Of a stretch of DNA of 17,050 nt, positions 14,662 to 17,050 are shown in pieces. Positions within the stretch are counted from its first letter, which is position 1; each line of letters starts with the position of its first letter. The notes below the pieces were generated by a model. The model was not told the origin of the DNA and searched no databases. It was given only the letters and a program-made list of their open reading frames with translations. The position numbers and the translations under genes are program-made. Origin of the DNA: an uncultured Bacteroidota bacterium (lineage in GTDB: Bacteria > Bacteroidota > Bacteroidia > 2-12-FULL-35-15); contig CAIRRW010000129.1 of NCBI GenBank assembly GCA_903881065.1, forward strand, positions 1 through 17,050, in the 5' to 3' direction.

Positions 14662-14692
14662 CGAATATATAAATCAAATTTATGGTGGCAAA
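14662..14692 (-). promoter_or_regulatory. Promoter of the DUF2271-like gene
   Basis: On the minus strand TTTG (14692-14689) is followed after 19 bp by TATATTCG (14669-14662), the best -33/-7 pair in the window. Transcription would begin roughly 36 nt before the ATG at 14621. The gene can therefore be transcribed separately from the receptor gene 128 bp upstream. Confidence 0.7.
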
Positions 14693-14749
14693 AATAAAAT
14701 AGATGATTTTTATCATTTTGAGGATTAATTTTGAGATGTCGACTTATTA

Positions 14750-17050
14750 TTAATGGTTATCCGGAAAGAAAAAAGTGACGCTTAATTTGAATATTCGTGG
14801 GGCACCTGGAGTAAAACAAAGTTGGTCAATGCCTTGTGCGGGTTCATCTTTCAGTCGTGTTAAGGTTTCAAACTGTGCTTCGTTCCAGTTAGTATTAAAT
14901 ATATTATCTACTCTCAATCCGAATTCAAAATGAGGAATATTATATGTTAAAACTCCATCCACCAGAAAATATCCCAATGCAACAATACTGTTGTCTTCAT
15001 TTGCAGGGCGGTCGGAAATATAACGGTAACGAAGGCTCGCGCTGAATCCTTTTTTCTGTTTTAATGTTAATCCTGCTACGCTTGTAATTGTTGGTGCAAG
15101 TGGAATATAGTTTTGTCCTTCAGGTAAATCTGTAAATCGTCCACGACTGTAATTCACATCAATATCGGCAAATAATATTTTAGTAATCTGATAACGAAGC
15201 GACAAGTCGGCACCTAATCTTTGGGTACTCCCGTTAATTAACACTGTTCCGTCATCGCCGCCGTAAGTTAGTTCATGTTGAAGGTTTAATCCCCAGAGCG
15301 CAACATTTACAAGCATGTTTTTAGTAAGTTTAAAAGTACTTCCTGCTTCATATCCAAAGGCCGTTGGTATCGTCTGCTGATTAGTATTGGTAACCACAGC
15401 TCTCACGTCATTCGAATGAAATCCATAGCCAGACTTGGCATAAAACTGTACGTTATTATTCAGGTTATAATATAAATTAAGCTTTGGGCTTAATCTTGTT
15501 TTTGATGCCGTACCTGATAATGAATCATTGGTTTCGGGTTTATTAGTGAGCGTGCTTTTATATGAATAATAAAAATAATCCGTTCGTAATCCGGCATTGA
15601 TAAAGAATTTACCTGTTACATTATATGTTTCATCAAGGTATGCATTTACGTTTTGAATATATCGTGTGCCAATAACAATAGTATCTAAGATGGTTCGCTG
15701 GCGCTGATTACATAATGATAACTGTCCGTCATCAATTCGTGTTCCCAAGCCGGCAACAGTTTTCAGGTTTCTCCCGAATACTTCTTTATTTATTTCGTAT
15801 ATGCCATTGTAACCGTTTAAGTTTCTGCCCTTTTCCTGCTGATTAATACCATCACTATTGACAGTATCTTTTAAAAAGAAAGTGAAATTGGTGTACAGAT
15901 TAAATTTATAGTACGAATAATAAACCTGATGTTTGAGGATTGCTCCGTTATCAAACACAGTTTTTAAAATTACATTGACATTAGTTCTGCTTGTGGTTCC
16001 GCCTTCTGTAGGGTCAAGCGCACCGAATCTGGTTATTAATCCTTCATCTATTGCCCGCTGGGGTATCTGCCCTGAGCCATTCCAAATAGAATTAAAATAA
16101 GAACCACTGATAGACAGGGAGGTGCGGTCTGTCAGCATTCCATAATACTTTCCGAAAACATTTACCCGCTGATAATTCTGGTGATTAACAAAATAAGATG
16201 CTACATTGTAATTGTATTCAGATGCTATATAAAAATCTTCCTTTTTCTTTGAGAAAAGATGTTTGTTTTTGCCCAGTAAATTAAGCATTAGTAAAGCTCT
16301 ATACGCACCATATTCGCCATATTCAAGCTTTATCATATTATTGTCGATATGGTTTTTGGAAGTAAATTCTCCTGCTCCGGAAGTAGCAAAATCTCCGTAT
16401 TTGGTATTGTAAGTTCCTTTGGAAACAGTAAGTGCATCCACTGTTTCGGGTATCATAAAATGCATATCGGCATAACCCTGTCCGTGAGCATGAGAAACCA
16501 TATTTACAGGCATACCGTCGAAAAAGACTGCAAAATCTGTACCGTGGTCAGCATCAAAACCTCTTAAAAAAATCTGTTCTGCTTTGCCGCCTCCCTGATG
16601 TTGTGCAATAAACAAACCCGGAACGAGTTTTAATAAATCCTGTGCAGAGTTTGCCGGGCGAAGTAGCATATCAATATTATTGATTTTGTTCATCGTTTCG
16701 CCAATATCCCTTGTTCCGCTTACAGTTATTTCTGACAGTTTAAGAGCATTTGGGCGAAGCTGAACATTAATGGATATTGTTTTTACTTCATCATCTTTTA
16801 ATTCTAAAGCAATGTTTTTTTTAGCAAACCCCATGCTGTAAAAAGTAAGTAGGTATTTTCCTTCCTCTAAATCAGAGAAAATAAATTTTCCGAAATCGTC
16901 CGTAGTAGTTACTTGCTTTTTATTGTTGCTTTCAAGTGTTACGCTAACATACGGAATAGGAGCAAGGGAAACAGAGTCAGTAATATTTCCTTTTATTACG
17001 CCAATATATGCAAAAGTATTAGTAAATAATAAAAGAAACAGAAATGCGAA
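14750..17050 (-). CDS. TonB-dependent receptor, N-terminus cut by window edge
   Basis: The frame is open to the right window edge, giving 766 visible residues; the Met at 16834 is internal. The first visible residues (FAFLFLLLFTNTFA) are the hydrophobic part of a signal peptide, so only a few residues are missing. A carboxypeptidase-regulatory-like domain follows (VIKGNITDSVSLAPIPYVSV, DDFGKFIFSDLEEGKYLLTF). After it come a TonB-box-like LSEITVSG and the plug domain (AQDLLKLVPGLFIAQHQ, IFLRGFDADHGTDFAVFFDG). The remaining ~550 residues are a 22-stranded-barrel type with many aromatic-ended strands and a C-terminus ending KLSVTFFFPDNH. The plug contains a His-rich segment SHAHGQGYADMHF (visible residues 186-198). 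The protein imports a scarce solute across the outer membrane using TonB energy. The substrate is not evident; metal, siderophore or heme is possible. It is followed by the DUF2271-like gene on the same strand. Confidence 0.92.
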   Translation of the reverse strand, partial: FAFLFLLLFTNTFAYIGVIKGNITDSVSLAPIPYVSVTLESNNKKQVTTTDDFGKFIFSDLEEGKYLLTFYSMGFAKKNIALELKDDEVKTISINVQLRPNALKLSEITVSGTRDIGETMNKINNIDMLLRPANSAQDLLKLVPGLFIAQHQGGGKAEQIFLRGFDADHGTDFAVFFDGMPVNMVSHAHGQGYADMHFMIPETVDALTVSKGTYNTKYGDFATSGAGEFTSKNHIDNNMIKLEYGEYGAYRALLMLNLLGKNKHLFSKKKEDFYIASEYNYNVASYFVNHQNYQRVNVFGKYYGMLTDRTSLSISGSYFNSIWNGSGQIPQRAIDEGLITRFGALDPTEGGTTSRTNVNVILKTVFDNGAILKHQVYYSYYKFNLYTNFTFFLKDTVNSDGINQQEKGRNLNGYNGIYEINKEVFGRNLKTVAGLGTRIDDGQLSLCNQRQRTILDTIVIGTRYIQNVNAYLDETYNVTGKFFINAGLRTDYFYYSYKSTLTNKPETNDSLSGTASKTRLSPKLNLYYNLNNNVQFYAKSGYGFHSNDVRAVVTNTNQQTIPTAFGYEAGSTFKLTKNMLVNVALWGLNLQHELTYGGDDGTVLINGSTQRLGADLSLRYQITKILFADIDVNYSRGRFTDLPEGQNYIPLAPTITSVAGLTLKQKKGFSASLRYRYISDRPANEDNSIVALGYFLVDGVLTYNIPHFEFGLRVDNIFNTNWNEAQFETLTRLKDEPAQGIDQLCFTPGAPRIFKLSVTFFFPDNH

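Noticed and set aside
16832..16834. ATG as the start of the TonB-dependent receptor
   Set aside because: The same frame continues 72 codons to the window edge and encodes a carboxypeptidase-regulatory-like domain and signal-peptide core.

Overview
The window looks like chromosomal DNA from a low-GC member of the Bacteroidota, probably an environmental Chitinophagia- or Sphingobacteriia-type organism. Four things support this. One protein ends in a type IX secretion (T9SS) type A sorting domain. The TonB-dependent receptor carries an N-terminal carboxypeptidase-regulatory-like domain. Several genes are preceded by the Bacteroidota promoter form (-33 TTTG, -7 TAnnTTTG). Purine-rich ribosome binding sites are largely absent.

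Positions 1-1587 (+) hold the end of a surface-polysaccharide cluster: the C-terminal part of a GT2 glycosyltransferase and a complete GT4 glycosyltransferase, closed by a strong terminator. The following 1.1 kb has no gene but is highly structured. It holds four small hairpins with TTCA-containing loops, a diverged 21-bp tandem array, and a possible small RNA or terminator block on the minus strand. A minus-strand exported lipocalin-like protein follows.

Positions 3424-6605 (+) form a tight operon: a TPR protein, a phosphosulfolactate synthase (ComA) family protein, a single-domain rhodanese and a DedA membrane protein. The ComA-rhodanese pairing suggests sulfite or sulfonate chemistry. Next come an AddB-like PD-(D/E)XK nuclease (-), a small unknown protein (+) divergent from it, and an exported M13 metallopeptidase (-).

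Positions 12103-17050 hold a second 21-bp tandem array, an exported ApbE flavin transferase (+), a third 21-bp array, and then, on the minus strand, a T9SS-exported DUF2271-like protein preceded by a TonB-dependent receptor truncated by the window edge. The DUF2271-like protein contains a TGAT sequence resembling the Thr acceptor motif that ApbE flavinylates. ApbE, its probable substrate and an outer-membrane receptor therefore sit together, suggesting a cell-surface, flavin-based redox or metal-uptake module.

The two most unusual observations are this possible T9SS-exported flavoprotein system and three separate intergenic arrays that share an exact 21-bp period with different consensus sequences, at least two of them built on self-complementary cores. 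No tRNA, rRNA, CRISPR array, transposase or integrase was recognised.
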